A stretch of 50,045 bases of DNA from Pseudomonadota bacterium (GCA_018262095.1 JAGTRW010000054.1:1-50045), one strand, 5' to 3'; numbered from the stretch's first letter, positions 36,127-45,217 are shown. The notes: generated by a model from the sequence alone, not told the origin. Numbers and translations are program-made.

Positions 36127-36388
36127 TCGGGCCGGCGGCGGCCGGCGACGCCCTTGTTCGCTTGGCGATGCCCGCGTGCCGGTCAAGCGACGATCGTCGG
36201 CGCGCGTTGGCGGGGAACTTTTTTGAAACCGGGAAAATCAAAAAAGCGAACCCCTCCCAGGTTCATTCGTCGGCCGGCACTCGTCATTTCACACGGCCTA
36301 CGCGGCGTCGCTCGACGCTGACGCGGTTGCTGCCTCGCCTGTCGTCTCCGGCTTGTTCGCCGGCCTCATTTTCTTCCAGGAGTTGACC

Positions 36389-36859
36389 ATGAGCAATGAC
36401 CCGAAATCACACCCCACTGCGCTCGGGCGCATATCTCGGCTGGCCTTGTTGCTGCTCGCTTCGGCGAGTCTGCATGCGCAGCAGGGGATCGTCCTCAAGG
36501 GCGAGGCCGAGGTGCCGCCGGTGACGACCGCGGCCACTGGCTCCGGGCAGATCACCGTCCTGCCCGACCACAGCGTGAGCGGCACGATCAAGGTGGCGGG
36601 GATTGTCGCCACCGCCGCGCACATCCACCACGGCGTTACCGGCAGCAATGGACCGGTGATCGTTCCGTTGAGCAAAGTCTCCGATGAAACGTTTAGCGTT
36701 CCGCCGGGGGCCAAGCTTAGCGATGAACAGTATGCCGGTTATCTGGCGGGCGAGCTCTACGTCAACGTGCATAGCGCGGCAAATCCAGGCGGCGAGATTC
36801 GCAGCCAACTGACGCCGCCGATGGCGGCGCCGAAAGCAGCGCCGCGCGCCGGCTACTGA
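36389..36859 (+). CDS. CHRD domain exported protein
   Basis: The 156-residue protein has a signal peptide (about 1-31, LASASLHA cleavage) and one CHRD domain (about 33-140) with GEAEVPPV, AAHIHHGVTGSNGPVIVPL and LYVNVHSAANPGGEIRSQL. CHRD domains occur in chordin and in many bacterial secreted proteins; the function is unknown. The ATG has CAGGAG upstream. A diverged TGTTCG-like element near 36150 may be a degenerate copy of the recurring element. Confidence 0.92.
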   Translation: MSNDPKSHPTALGRISRLALLLLASASLHAQQGIVLKGEAEVPPVTTAATGSGQITVLPDHSVSGTIKVAGIVATAAHIHHGVTGSNGPVIVPLSKVSDETFSVPPGAKLSDEQYAGYLAGELYVNVHSAANPGGEIRSQLTPPMAAPKAAPRAGY

Positions 36860-36947
36860 GCGGCGAAGGCGGGCTCGAGCGCCGCGCCCCGTGCCGACTT
36901 GGCGATCGAGGACTGCGCCCCGGCCAAGACCATTGAAAGGATAAATC

Positions 36948-37400
36948 ATGAGCAGCAGCACCAAGGTCACGTCAGACCTGCGGATTGAGCCCTACCTCTT
37001 TTTCGACGGCCGCTGCGAAGAGGCGATCGAATTCTATCGATCGGCGCTGGGCGCTCAGGTGGACGTGCTGATGCGCTACAAGGACAGTCCGGAGCCGCCT
37101 CCTCCGGGTAGCCTTCAACCCGGATTCGAGAACAAGGTCATGCACTGCAGCTTTAGCGTCGGCCAAAGCAAGATCATGGCTTCCGACAATTGCCAGCCCG
37201 GTGTGGGCTTTTGCGGTTTCTCGCTCTCGCTCGCGCTGCCGAACGAAGCCGAGGCCGAGCGGGTGTATGGCTTGCTCGCCGACGGCGGGCGGGTGACGAT
37301 GCCGCTCGGCAGGACGTTCTGGTCCCCCTGCTTCGGCATGCTCACCGATCGCTTTGGCGTCGCCTGGATGCTGATCGTTCCGGCTCGCGCCTCGCCCTGA
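36948..37400 (+). CDS. VOC family protein (PhnB/glyoxalase-like)
   Basis: The 150-residue protein has the PhnB-type VOC fold: PYLFFDGRCEEAIEFYRSAL at the N-terminus, a central VMHCSFSVGQSKIMASD strand block, and the C-terminal GMLTDRFGVAWML signature. Members bind metal and act on small substrates or are non-enzymatic; this one cannot be assigned a substrate. The ATG follows AAGGAT. It lies 88 bp after the CHRD gene. Confidence 0.92.
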   Translation: MSSSTKVTSDLRIEPYLFFDGRCEEAIEFYRSALGAQVDVLMRYKDSPEPPPPGSLQPGFENKVMHCSFSVGQSKIMASDNCQPGVGFCGFSLSLALPNEAEAERVYGLLADGGRVTMPLGRTFWSPCFGMLTDRFGVAWMLIVPARASP

Positions 37401-37419
37401 TTGCCCGGCGCGTCGCTCG

Positions 37420-38547
37420 ATGAGTCGCGAGATGGCCGGCCGCACCGTCGCCAACGACAAACCCGATCGGGACGACCGCGCGTCGGGCTGTCCGCTCGGA
37501 TCGATGCGACCACCTGGCCCGCAGCTCAGCGAGGATTCCTTCCGGCGCGTCGTCGAGTGGGCGCCGAGCGCGATGATCATGATCGATCGCCAGGGAATCA
37601 TGGTGCTGGTCAACGCGCAGGCCGAGCAGATGTTCGACTACCGTCGCGAGGCGCTGATCGGGCAGCCGGTCGAAATTCTGGTTCCCGAACGCTTCCGCCA
37701 CCACCACCGCCAGTTCCGTGCCGGCTTCTTCAGCGATCCGCGGCCGCGGCCGATGGGGGTCGGGCGCGACCTCGCCGGTTGTCGCTCCGACGGCAGCGAG
37801 TTCCCGATCGAGATCGGGCTCAATCCGCTCGATACCGAGGCCGGCGGCATGGTGTTGGCGTCGATCATCGACATCACCGAGCGCCAGCGCGCCCAGCAAC
37901 GCCTCGAAGACGCGCTGCGTGAAAAGACGGTGCTGCTCAACGAGGTTCACCACCGCGTCAAGAACAACTTGCAGGTCATTACCAGCCTGCTCAATCTGCA
38001 GGCCGACCACGCCGCCGATGCCAGGCTGCGCGCGATCCTGACCGAGAGTTGCGGACGCGTCAAGGCGATGGCGCTGACGCACCAATTGCTCTACGAACGC
38101 AAGGACTTTTCGCGCATCGATCTGGGCGACTACCTGCAGCGCCTGGTGCAGTCGATCCGTGCCACCTATCGCGCTGCGGGCGGGCGCATCACGCTCGACC
38201 TCGCTTTGCCGCAGGCGCCCATTCACCTTGACCTGGAACGTTCGATTCCGTGCGGACTGCTGGTCAATGAGCTGGTCACAAACTCGTTCAAACATGCGTT
38301 TCCCGGGGAACGTCGTGGGCAAATTGCGATCCGATTGAATGAGGATGGCAGTGGCCGGATTTGTTTCAGCGTCGCCGACGACGGCATCGGTCTGCCGCCT
38401 GAAGCGGTCTTGGCGGACAGTTCGTCGCTGGGTCTGCAATTGGTTCCGCTGTTCGTCGATCAGTTGCACGGCGCGCTCGAAATCGAGCGCGCTGGCGGAA
38501 CCTTGTTTCGCGTCAGTTTTCCGGTGCAAAGCGCCGGAAAGGAGTGA
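37420..38547 (+). CDS. PAS-domain sensor histidine kinase (HisKA_2 type)
   Basis: The 375-residue protein has a disordered start, a PAS domain (about 40-155), a HisKA_2 domain with EVHHRVKNNLQ (phospho-accepting H177) and an HATPase domain with NELVTNSFKHAF, DDGIGLPPE and SLGLQLV. It lacks membrane helices. It ends just before the gene for a receiver-GGDEF-EAL protein, whose ribosome site overlaps its stop region, so that protein is the probable phospho-target. The start could be 4 codons later (ATG at 37432); no strong ribosome site is seen for either. Confidence 0.9.
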   Translation: MSREMAGRTVANDKPDRDDRASGCPLGSMRPPGPQLSEDSFRRVVEWAPSAMIMIDRQGIMVLVNAQAEQMFDYRREALIGQPVEILVPERFRHHHRQFRAGFFSDPRPRPMGVGRDLAGCRSDGSEFPIEIGLNPLDTEAGGMVLASIIDITERQRAQQRLEDALREKTVLLNEVHHRVKNNLQVITSLLNLQADHAADARLRAILTESCGRVKAMALTHQLLYERKDFSRIDLGDYLQRLVQSIRATYRAAGGRITLDLALPQAPIHLDLERSIPCGLLVNELVTNSFKHAFPGERRGQIAIRLNEDGSGRICFSVADDGIGLPPEAVLADSSSLGLQLVPLFVDQLHGALEIERAGGTLFRVSFPVQSAGKE

Positions 38548-38549
38548 AT

Positions 38550-40997
38550 ATGAGTGCAAGACTGCCGGCGAATCTGATGCTCGTCGAGGACGAGCGTGTC
38601 GTCGCCTTCGACCTCAAACGGCAGCTGCAGGGCTTCGGTTACCGTGTCGACGCGGTCGTCGCCAGCGGCGAACAGGCCATCAGCCAGGTTGATGCCGCGC
38701 CGGAGCGGCCCGATCTGGTGTTGATGGACATCCATCTCGAAGGCCGGCTCGACGGCATCGAGGCGGCGACCGAGATTCGCGCCAGACACCGAATTCCGGT
38801 CGTCTTCCTGACCGCCTACGCCGAGGACGACACGCTGCGCCGCGCGCTTGCCAGCCGCCCCTTCGGCTATCTCGTCAAACCGTGCGAGGGCCGCGAATTG
38901 CACGCCACGATCCAGATGGCGCTGGCGCGGCGTGACGACGAGTTGGCCGTTGAACAAAGCGAGCAACGCCTGAAGCTGGCGCTCGCCGCCGGTTCGCTCG
39001 GGGTTCTCGAGTGGAGTCCGAGCGCCGACCGCATGCAGGGCGATGCTCACCTCGGGGCGTTGTTCGGCAACCCGTCGACGCCGCTCGACGAACCATGGGA
39101 GGCGTTCATCGCGCGGGTTTCGCCGGCCGACCGCGAGCGCGTGCACGCGGCGCTCAATCCGACCTTGGCGGGCGGCGAAACGGCCCATATCCTGTTTCGC
39201 ACGCAGGGCAACCATGTGCCGCCGCGTTATGTGGAAGCGCATGTCAAGGCCTACGGCGGCGTGCCGGCGTCCGGTCGGGTGGTCGGCATCCTGCAGGACG
39301 TGACCCTGCGACACGACAACGATGAGCGGCTGCGCCAGTCGAGCGTCGTTTTTCAGGCGACCGCCGAGGCCATCGCGATCACCGACGCGCGCGGGCTGGT
39401 GGTCAGCGTCAACGCGGCTTTTTCGCGTATCACCGGTTACGCCGAGAGCGAAGTCGTCGGTCTCGATCCCGAGCCTTTGCTGCGTATCAGCCCGGGGCCG
39501 GAACGCTACGGCTGTTGCCGGCAGTCGGGAATGGCCGAGTTCTGGCACGGCGAAGTGCATTGCTATCGCAAGTCGGGCGAGGCTTTTCCCGCCTGGCAGA
39601 GCGTCAGCGCCGTGCGCAATGCCGGCGGCGAGCTCACCCATTTTGTCATGGCCTTTTCCGATGTGACGGCAATTTACGAGGCCCAGCAGAAACTTCACTA
39701 CCTCGCGCATCACGATTCATTGACCGGACTGCCCAACCGCCTGCTGTTCGAGGATCGGCTGCAGAACGCCATCGTCCAGGCGGCGCGCAACGAACAGCGC
39801 TGCGTGTTGCTGTTTCTCGATCTCGACGGCTTCAAGATCATCAACGACACGCTCGGCCATGCTTTCGGCGACGAATTGTTGCGCACCATCGGCGAACGGC
39901 TCAGGAGCGTGCTGCGCAGCAGCGATACGGTCGCCCGCCTCGGTGGCGACGAATTCGTGGTTCTGGCCGGCAGCACCAACCCGGATTACGCGACGCAGCT
40001 GGCGCAGAAGATTCTCAATCAATTGCGGGTGCCGATCGAGGTCGCCGGCGAACTGCTCACCGTCACCGCCAGCCTGGGCATCGCGGTGTTCCCGGACAAC
40101 GGTGCCGACAGCCAGCAACTGATGCGCGCCGCCGACATGGCGATGTACACGGCCAAGGCCGCGGGGCGCAACCGCTATCACTTCTACGCCGAGAACATGT
40201 CGGTGCAAACGCGCGAGCGGATGGATGTCGAGCAAGGCTTGCGGCGCGCCATCGAAACCGATCGGCTGGTCGTCCATTACCAGCCGCGCGTCGATCTCGA
40301 CGGGCGGCGGATCGTCGGCGTCGAAGCGCTGGTGCGCTGGCTGCATCCGGAGCGCGGCATGATTTACCCCGGCAGCTTTATCGCCGTCGCCGAGCAGAGC
40401 GACATCATCGAGCAGCTCGGGCGCTGGGTGCTGCGGCGCGCCTGCGGCGAAATGCTCGAGTCGGTCAGCGCCAGCGCCGCGCGCGGCGAGAACTTCCACG
40501 TCGCGGTCAATGTGTCGGTGCGCCAATACCTGTGCGACGATTTTGTCGCCGTCGTCAAGGCGGTTCTCGACGAGACCGGTTTCCCGGCCGCCGCGCTTGA
40601 ACTCGAAATCACCGAAAGCGTGCTGCAGACGACCGAACGCAGCCTCTTCGTGCTCAAGGCGCTCGACGACATCGGCGTCGCCGTCAGCATCGACGATTTC
40701 GGCACCGGCTATTCGTCGCTGAGCGTGCTGCGCGACCTGCCGATCAAACGCATCAAGATCGATCGCTCGTTCATCGTCGATCTGCCGGCAAGCGAGAGCC
40801 AGCGCGCGGTGGTCGAGGCGATCGTGACCTTGAGCCGAGCCATGCACATGTCGATCACCGTCGAAGGCATCGAGCGCGCCGAACAGGCCGACGTGCTGCA
40901 GCAACTCGGCTGCCAGGAGGGGCAGGGCTATTTCTTCGCCCAACCGTTGCCCCTGGCCGCGCTGCTGCAACAGGTCGGTGCCTCGGCGAGCCGCTAG
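38550..40997 (+). CDS. Response regulator with PAS, GGDEF and EAL domains (c-di-GMP turnover)
   Basis: The 815-residue protein has a receiver (1-120; phospho-acceptor D60 in LMDIHLEG), one or two PAS domains (about 135-375), a GGDEF domain with intact GGDEF at 465-469 and an EAL domain with E592-A593-L594. Both c-di-GMP synthesis and breakdown motifs are kept, so it may be bifunctional; motif presence alone does not prove activity. The kinase upstream is its likely partner. I use the ATG at 38550 with GGAG 5 bp before it; an in-frame GTG at 38544 is less likely. It overlaps the convergent DUF3309 gene by 4 bp. Confidence 0.94.
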   Translation: MSARLPANLMLVEDERVVAFDLKRQLQGFGYRVDAVVASGEQAISQVDAAPERPDLVLMDIHLEGRLDGIEAATEIRARHRIPVVFLTAYAEDDTLRRALASRPFGYLVKPCEGRELHATIQMALARRDDELAVEQSEQRLKLALAAGSLGVLEWSPSADRMQGDAHLGALFGNPSTPLDEPWEAFIARVSPADRERVHAALNPTLAGGETAHILFRTQGNHVPPRYVEAHVKAYGGVPASGRVVGILQDVTLRHDNDERLRQSSVVFQATAEAIAITDARGLVVSVNAAFSRITGYAESEVVGLDPEPLLRISPGPERYGCCRQSGMAEFWHGEVHCYRKSGEAFPAWQSVSAVRNAGGELTHFVMAFSDVTAIYEAQQKLHYLAHHDSLTGLPNRLLFEDRLQNAIVQAARNEQRCVLLFLDLDGFKIINDTLGHAFGDELLRTIGERLRSVLRSSDTVARLGGDEFVVLAGSTNPDYATQLAQKILNQLRVPIEVAGELLTVTASLGIAVFPDNGADSQQLMRAADMAMYTAKAAGRNRYHFYAENMSVQTRERMDVEQGLRRAIETDRLVVHYQPRVDLDGRRIVGVEALVRWLHPERGMIYPGSFIAVAEQSDIIEQLGRWVLRRACGEMLESVSASAARGENFHVAVNVSVRQYLCDDFVAVVKAVLDETGFPAAALELEITESVLQTTERSLFVLKALDDIGVAVSIDDFGTGYSSLSVLRDLPIKRIKIDRSFIVDLPASESQRAVVEAIVTLSRAMHMSITVEGIERAEQADVLQQLGCQEGQGYFFAQPLPLAALLQQVGASASR

Positions 40998-41152
40998 ATC
41001 CTGCCCAGCAGCAACAAAATGAGCAGGATGACCAGCACCAGTCCGATGCCGCCGCTCGGGCCGTAACCCCAGCTGCGGCTGTGCGGCCAGCTGGGAATGG
41101 CGCCGATCAGCATCAACACCACGACGATCAGCAGAATTGTTCCTAATGACAT
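40994..41152 (-). CDS. DUF3309 small membrane protein
   Basis: A 52-residue peptide reads MSLGTILLIVVV, a polar PSWPHSRSWGYGPSGG loop and a second hydrophobic LVLVILLILLLLGRI helix, the DUF3309 layout. A strong ribosome site (AAGGAGA) precedes the ATG. The function is unknown; such peptides often sit beside stress genes. It is convergent with the GGDEF-EAL gene, overlapping its end by 4 bp, and shares its upstream region with the divergent DUF883 gene. Confidence 0.85.
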   Translation of the reverse strand: MSLGTILLIVVVLMLIGAIPSWPHSRSWGYGPSGGIGLVLVILLILLLLGRI

Positions 41153-41300
41153 TTGAGATCTCCTTGCGGTAAGCGCTAACCAAAGGGCAATGCCCTCTTG
41201 GCGGCGGTGTTTCAGTTCGGCGCGTACGGCGGCCTGCCTTGGTTGCGCTGGCTATCGTCGACACCTTGCCGCCAGCTTGCCGGTGGCAAGACGGCGCGTC

Positions 41301-41317
41301 TGTACGACAGCGCACAG
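41301..41317 (+). promoter_or_regulatory. Recurring palindromic element, distal copy before DUF883
   Basis: TGTACGACAGCGCACAG lies 163 bp before the DUF883 start. It is followed by CCAGC-CC-GCTGG, a second inverted repeat, as at 44748. Confidence 0.6.
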
Positions 41318-41337
41318 TGTCCAGCCCGCTGGTCGTG

Positions 41338-41354
41338 CGTTCGCTGGCGCACAG
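41338..41354 (+). promoter_or_regulatory. Recurring palindromic element, proximal copy before DUF883
   Basis: CGTTCGCTGGCGCACAG lies 126 bp before the DUF883 start, 37 bp after the start of the previous copy. Confidence 0.5.
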
Positions 41355-41480
41355 ACGGCCGTTGCGCGGCGCGGCAGGATTCAACACAGAGAACCCGTCC
41401 GCTTGAGGGCGCCGTCTCATCCCCCGGGCGATGGCGCGCTTGAGCGCTGACCCCGTCTTTCACCTGTCACAGGAGGCATC

Positions 41481-41816
41481 ATGAGCAACGCATTTAACAG
41501 CAGTAACGTCCAGCGCAGTAAGGAAGCCCTGGTCAACGACCTCAAGGCCATCGTCGGCGACGCCGATGCGCTGCTCACGGATATCGCCAGTGCGACTTCC
41601 GAAGAGCTGGCGGTGGCGCGCCAGAGCATCGAAGCCAAGCTGGCCAACGTCAAAACGCGAATCGACGACGCCCGTCTGGTGGTCACCCGCAAAGCCTGCG
41701 GCGCCGCCGAAGCGACCAGCGAGTACCTCAGCGAGAACCCCTGGAAAGTGATCGGCGTGGCGTCGCTGGCCGCTCTCGTCGCCGCCTTGCTGGTCTCTCG
41801 CCGTTCGTGCAAATAG
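41481..41816 (+). CDS. DUF883 family protein (ElaB/YqjD-like)
   Basis: The 111-residue protein has an amphipathic helical N-terminal part (1-80) and one C-terminal membrane helix (about 88-107, VIGVASLAALVAALLV) preceded by SENPWK, as in ElaB/YqjD proteins. E. coli relatives are stationary-phase inner-membrane proteins that bind ribosomes. The ATG follows AGGAGG. Two copies of the recurring element lie upstream, in line with stress control. Confidence 0.92.
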   Translation: MSNAFNSSNVQRSKEALVNDLKAIVGDADALLTDIASATSEELAVARQSIEAKLANVKTRIDDARLVVTRKACGAAEATSEYLSENPWKVIGVASLAALVAALLVSRRSCK

Positions 41817-41872
41817 CGCCGCGGCGCCGAACATGACGGTGCCGCAGGTCAATTCTCGAGAGGACTCCAGTG

Positions 41873-42151
41873 ATGATTTCCAGGCGCTTCACGCTGCTCG
41901 TTGCACCGCGCGACAACTTCGGATTTTCCGCCTGCGGGCGCGCTTGTCCGCGCTGTTCGTCGGCGCTGTTTCGCGTCGCACCGCGACTTGCCGATCTGCT
42001 GCTGGGTCTGTTCATTCCGCTCCACCGCTACCGCTGCATTTCCTTGCAGTGCAGCTGGGAAGGGAATTTGCGCGAGCAGCGACACGCTTTTTTGCCGCAG
42101 GTCATCGGCGGCAAAACGAAATGTCCCGTGTCTTCGACCAAGAGCTTCTGA
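41873..42151 (+). CDS. Small Cys-rich (zinc-ribbon-like) protein
   Basis: The 92-residue protein has CGRACPRC (three cysteines at about 21-28), a hydrophobic segment DLLLGLFIPL and then HRYRCISLQCSWEGNLRE, a pattern I have seen in small betaproteobacterial proteins with a paired-cysteine ribbon. It may bind zinc. The upstream AGAGGA suits the ATG at 41873 or a GTG one codon earlier. It is 56 bp after DUF883. Several other frames are open across this stretch, so the call rests on the ribosome site and the cysteine pattern. Confidence 0.6.
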   Translation: MISRRFTLLVAPRDNFGFSACGRACPRCSSALFRVAPRLADLLLGLFIPLHRYRCISLQCSWEGNLREQRHAFLPQVIGGKTKCPVSSTKSF

Positions 42152-42237
42152 GTTTGTCGACCGATGAATCGACCTGGACATTTTTCCCGCATCGGGCTTC
42201 CCACGCTCGCCGCTGAAGTGTCTGGGGAGCCAGGTTC

Positions 42238-44721
42238 ATGATCGATCTGCCGATTTCTGTGCTGATCGTCGAAGACGATGCTGCCGATGTGCGGCTGATC
42301 AAGGATGCCTTGGCCGGCACCGGCAGCAGCCCGTTTCTCCTCGACTGGGTGACGCATCTGTCTGCCGCGCTCGAACGCTTGGCCGGCGGCGGCATCGACG
42401 TCGTTTTGCTCGATCTGACGCTGCCCGACGCGCAGGGGATCGACGCCTTCGATCGGGTGTTTGACGCGGTGCCCGGGGCGCTGATCCTCATCCTGAGCAG
42501 CGCGAGCAACGAAGATGTCGCGCGCCAGGCCTTGCGGCGCGGCGCCCAGGACTATTTCGTCAAAGCCCATGTCGACGCCTACTGGCTACCGCGTGCGCTG
42601 CGTTACGCGATCGAGCGGCGCGACGCGCGCGACCGACTGCAGGATAGCGAGGCGCGCTTTCGCGCGATGAGCGATGCCTCGCCGCTCGGCATCTTCGTCG
42701 CCGATGCGCAAGCCAGTTGCGTCTATACCAACGCTGCTTATCACACGATCTCGGGACTCGATTTCGAACAGGCGCTCGGCAGCAACTGGATGAAAGCGAT
42801 CCACCCGGAAGACCGGCCGCGGGTTCTCGCCGAGTGGCGCGCTGCGGCGATGGGTGAGGAGCCGTTCCAGACCGAATATCGGTTCTTGCGTGACGATCGC
42901 AGCGTGGTGTGGACGCGCGTCAGCAGCGCGCCGCTGCTTTACGGCCGGCACTTCAACGGTCGCGTCAAGACGGTCGAGGACATCAGCGAGCGCAAGGCCG
43001 CCGAATTCAGGTTGCGCGCGGTCGAAGCCGCGCTGTTCGATGAGAAGGAGCGCGCCCAGGTGACGCTCAACTCGATCGGCGACGCCGTGCTGAGCACCGA
43101 CCTGCAGGGCCACTTGAGCTATATGAACGTGGTCGCCGAAGCGATGACCGGCTGGTCCTACCAGGAGGCGATGGGGCGTTCGCTGGCCGATGTCTTCCGG
43201 GTCGTCAACGGCACCACCCGGCGCACGATTGCCAATCCCGCGCTGCTCGCCATCAGCGACGACCGGACCGTCGAACTGGCCGGCGATTGCGTGCTCATCC
43301 GCCGTGACGGCGTCGAGTTCGCCATCGAGGATTCGTCGGCGCCGATCCACGACCGCGACGGTCAGGTCAGCGGCGCAGTGATCGTCTTCCACGACGTCAG
43401 CGCGTCCAAATCGATGGCGCTCAAGATGACGCACCTCGCCCAGCACGATTTTCTGACCGGCCTGCCCAACCGGGTGCTGCTCACCGAGCGGCTGACGCAG
43501 GCGATCCGCTTGGCCAGCCGGCACCGCAGGCAGGTCGCGCTGCTCTTCCTCGACCTCGATCATTTCAAGCACATCAACGACTCGCTCGGCCATGCCGTCG
43601 GCGACCGCTTGCTCGAGTCGGTGGCCAGGCGGCTGGTGTCGTGCGTGCGCGCCACCGATACCGTATGCCGCCAGGGCGGTGACGAGTTCGTGATCCTGCT
43701 CGCTGAAATCGAAAAGCCACACGACGCGGCGCAGATCGCCGAAAAGCTGCTCGCCGCTGCGGCGCTGCCGCACCTGATCGGCGAGCGCGAACTGCACGTC
43801 ACGCTGAGCATCGGTGTCAGCGTCTACCCCGACGACAGCGTCAGCTGCGACAGCGTGCTGCAGAACGCCGACACCGCGATGTATCACGCCAAATCGTGCG
43901 GGCGCAACAACTACCAGTTCTTCAAGGCCGACATGAACACGCGCGCGGTGCGCCGCCTGGCCGTCGAAAGCAGTCTGCGCCGCGCCCTGCTGAATCAAGA
44001 GTTCGTGCTGCTCTATCAGCCGCAGATCGCCATGGCGTCGGGCATTCTGACCGGCGCCGAAGCGCTGATCCGCTGGCTCGATCCAGAGCTCGGCTTGATC
44101 TCGCCGGCGCAATTCATCCCGATCGCTGAGGAATGCGGGCTGATCGTTCCGATCGGCCGCTGGGTGCTGCGCGAGGCGTGCCGCCAGGTCAAGGCCTGGC
44201 TCGCCGCGGGACTGTGCGCCGTACCGGTGGCGGTCAATGTCTCGGCGCTCGAGTTTCGCGACAAGAATTTTCTGGCCGGTCTGGCGCAGACGCTCGCGCA
44301 GACCGGGCTGGCCGCGCGTTATCTCGAAGTCGAGCTGACCGAAGGCGTCATCATGCACAACGCGCAGGCGTCGGCGTCATCGCTCGCGGCGCTCAAGGCG
44401 ATGGGCGTCAAGCTGGCGATCGACGATTTTGGCACCGGTTATTCGAGCCTGAGCTATCTGCAGCGCTTCCCGATCGACACCTTGAAGATCGACCAGTCCT
44501 TCGTGCGTGACGTCGCCACCGACGCCGACGCGGCGGCGATCGTCAGCGCCGTGATCGGCATGGGCCTGGGCCTGCGCTTGCGGGTCGTCGCCGAAGGCGT
44601 CGAAACTCGGCAGCAGGCCGACTTCCTGCTCGCCAGACAATGCGCCGAAGGGCAGGGCTATCTCTTCAACCCGCCGCTGGCGGCCGCCGATTTCGCGCGC
44701 CTGCTGGGCGGCGCACCGTAA
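42238..44721 (+). CDS. Response regulator with PAS, GGDEF and EAL domains (second copy type)
   Basis: The 827-residue protein has a receiver (1-120; D59 in VVLLDLTLP), PAS domains (about 135-260 and 270-395), GGDEF intact at 480-484 (QGGDEFVI) and EAL intact starting at E608 (GAEALIRWL). It could make or degrade c-di-GMP. It has the same architecture as the protein at 38550 but only moderate sequence similarity. No kinase gene is adjacent, so it may share the kinase at 37420 or the hybrid kinase at 27159. Confidence 0.94.
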   Translation: MIDLPISVLIVEDDAADVRLIKDALAGTGSSPFLLDWVTHLSAALERLAGGGIDVVLLDLTLPDAQGIDAFDRVFDAVPGALILILSSASNEDVARQALRRGAQDYFVKAHVDAYWLPRALRYAIERRDARDRLQDSEARFRAMSDASPLGIFVADAQASCVYTNAAYHTISGLDFEQALGSNWMKAIHPEDRPRVLAEWRAAAMGEEPFQTEYRFLRDDRSVVWTRVSSAPLLYGRHFNGRVKTVEDISERKAAEFRLRAVEAALFDEKERAQVTLNSIGDAVLSTDLQGHLSYMNVVAEAMTGWSYQEAMGRSLADVFRVVNGTTRRTIANPALLAISDDRTVELAGDCVLIRRDGVEFAIEDSSAPIHDRDGQVSGAVIVFHDVSASKSMALKMTHLAQHDFLTGLPNRVLLTERLTQAIRLASRHRRQVALLFLDLDHFKHINDSLGHAVGDRLLESVARRLVSCVRATDTVCRQGGDEFVILLAEIEKPHDAAQIAEKLLAAAALPHLIGERELHVTLSIGVSVYPDDSVSCDSVLQNADTAMYHAKSCGRNNYQFFKADMNTRAVRRLAVESSLRRALLNQEFVLLYQPQIAMASGILTGAEALIRWLDPELGLISPAQFIPIAEECGLIVPIGRWVLREACRQVKAWLAAGLCAVPVAVNVSALEFRDKNFLAGLAQTLAQTGLAARYLEVELTEGVIMHNAQASASSLAALKAMGVKLAIDDFGTGYSSLSYLQRFPIDTLKIDQSFVRDVATDADAAAIVSAVIGMGLGLRLRVVAEGVETRQQADFLLARQCAEGQGYLFNPPLAAADFARLLGGAP

Positions 44722-44747
44722 GCGGGTTGGCCGCCGCCGCTACGCTA

Positions 44748-44764
44748 TGTGCGACAGCGCACCG
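44748..44764 (+). promoter_or_regulatory. Recurring palindromic element, copy upstream of a BON lipoprotein
   Basis: TGTGCGACAGCGCACCG lies 138 bp before the start at 44903. It is followed by CCAGC-GCC-GCTGG and GCTGGCTATCGT (44779-44790), the latter identical to 41247-41258. The flanks CGCTA and ACG match those of the copy at 6190. Confidence 0.6.
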
Positions 44765-44902
44765 ACGCCGCCAGCGCCGCTGGCTATCGTGCAGGGGAGG
44801 TCTCGAGACGGTGCGCCGCGCCGTAGCGCAAGCCTTTGGGGACGACGCTGCGCAGTACGGCAAGCGTCGGAGCTGCCCTGCATTTCCTCTGGAGAAGCGA
44901 CC

Positions 44903-45217
44903 ATGAAACAACTCAACAAATATCTTTCAAGCATTTTTCTCGCCGTCATGCTGGTCACCGCGGTCGGTTGCGCATCGACCTCGAAGCAAGAGGGAACCGG
45001 CGAGTACGTCGACGACAGCGTCATCACCACCAAGGTCAAGGCGGCGATCCTCAACGAGCCGACGCTCAAGGTCGCCGAAATCAACGTCGAGACTTTCAAG
45101 GGCGCGGTCCAATTGAGCGGTTTCGTGAGTTCGCCGACGGCAATGAACAAGGCGGTTGAAGTGACGCGCCACGTGGCCGGCGTCAAATCGGTCAAGAACG
45201 ACATGCGCATCAAGTAA
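44903..45217 (+). CDS. BON domain lipoprotein
   Basis: The 104-residue protein has a lipoprotein signal with C23 (TAVGC) and a BON domain (about 36-104; VITTKVKAAILNEPTLKV, GAVQLSGFVSSPT). It would be anchored in the periplasm and resembles the osmotically induced BON proteins. The ATG has GGAGAAG upstream. The similar BON lipoprotein at 32904 shares the upstream element but has an extra charged linker. Confidence 0.92.
   Translation: MKQLNKYLSSIFLAVMLVTAVGCASTSKQEGTGEYVDDSVITTKVKAAILNEPTLKVAEINVETFKGAVQLSGFVSSPTAMNKAVEVTRHVAGVKSVKNDMRIK

Larger units (their letters stand above)
41153..41480. other. Divergent promoter region DUF3309 / DUF883, 328 bp
   Basis: No gene is supported. It contains two copies of the recurring element (41301 and 41338), a CTTGCC/GGCAAG inverted repeat near 41265-41290, and a 12-base match (41247-41258) to the region after the element at 44748. 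Confidence 0.6.

Noticed and set aside
42586-44358. Minus-strand open frame of about 590 codons opposite the second GGDEF-EAL gene
   Set aside because: Shadow of a clear coding region, no recognisable domain.
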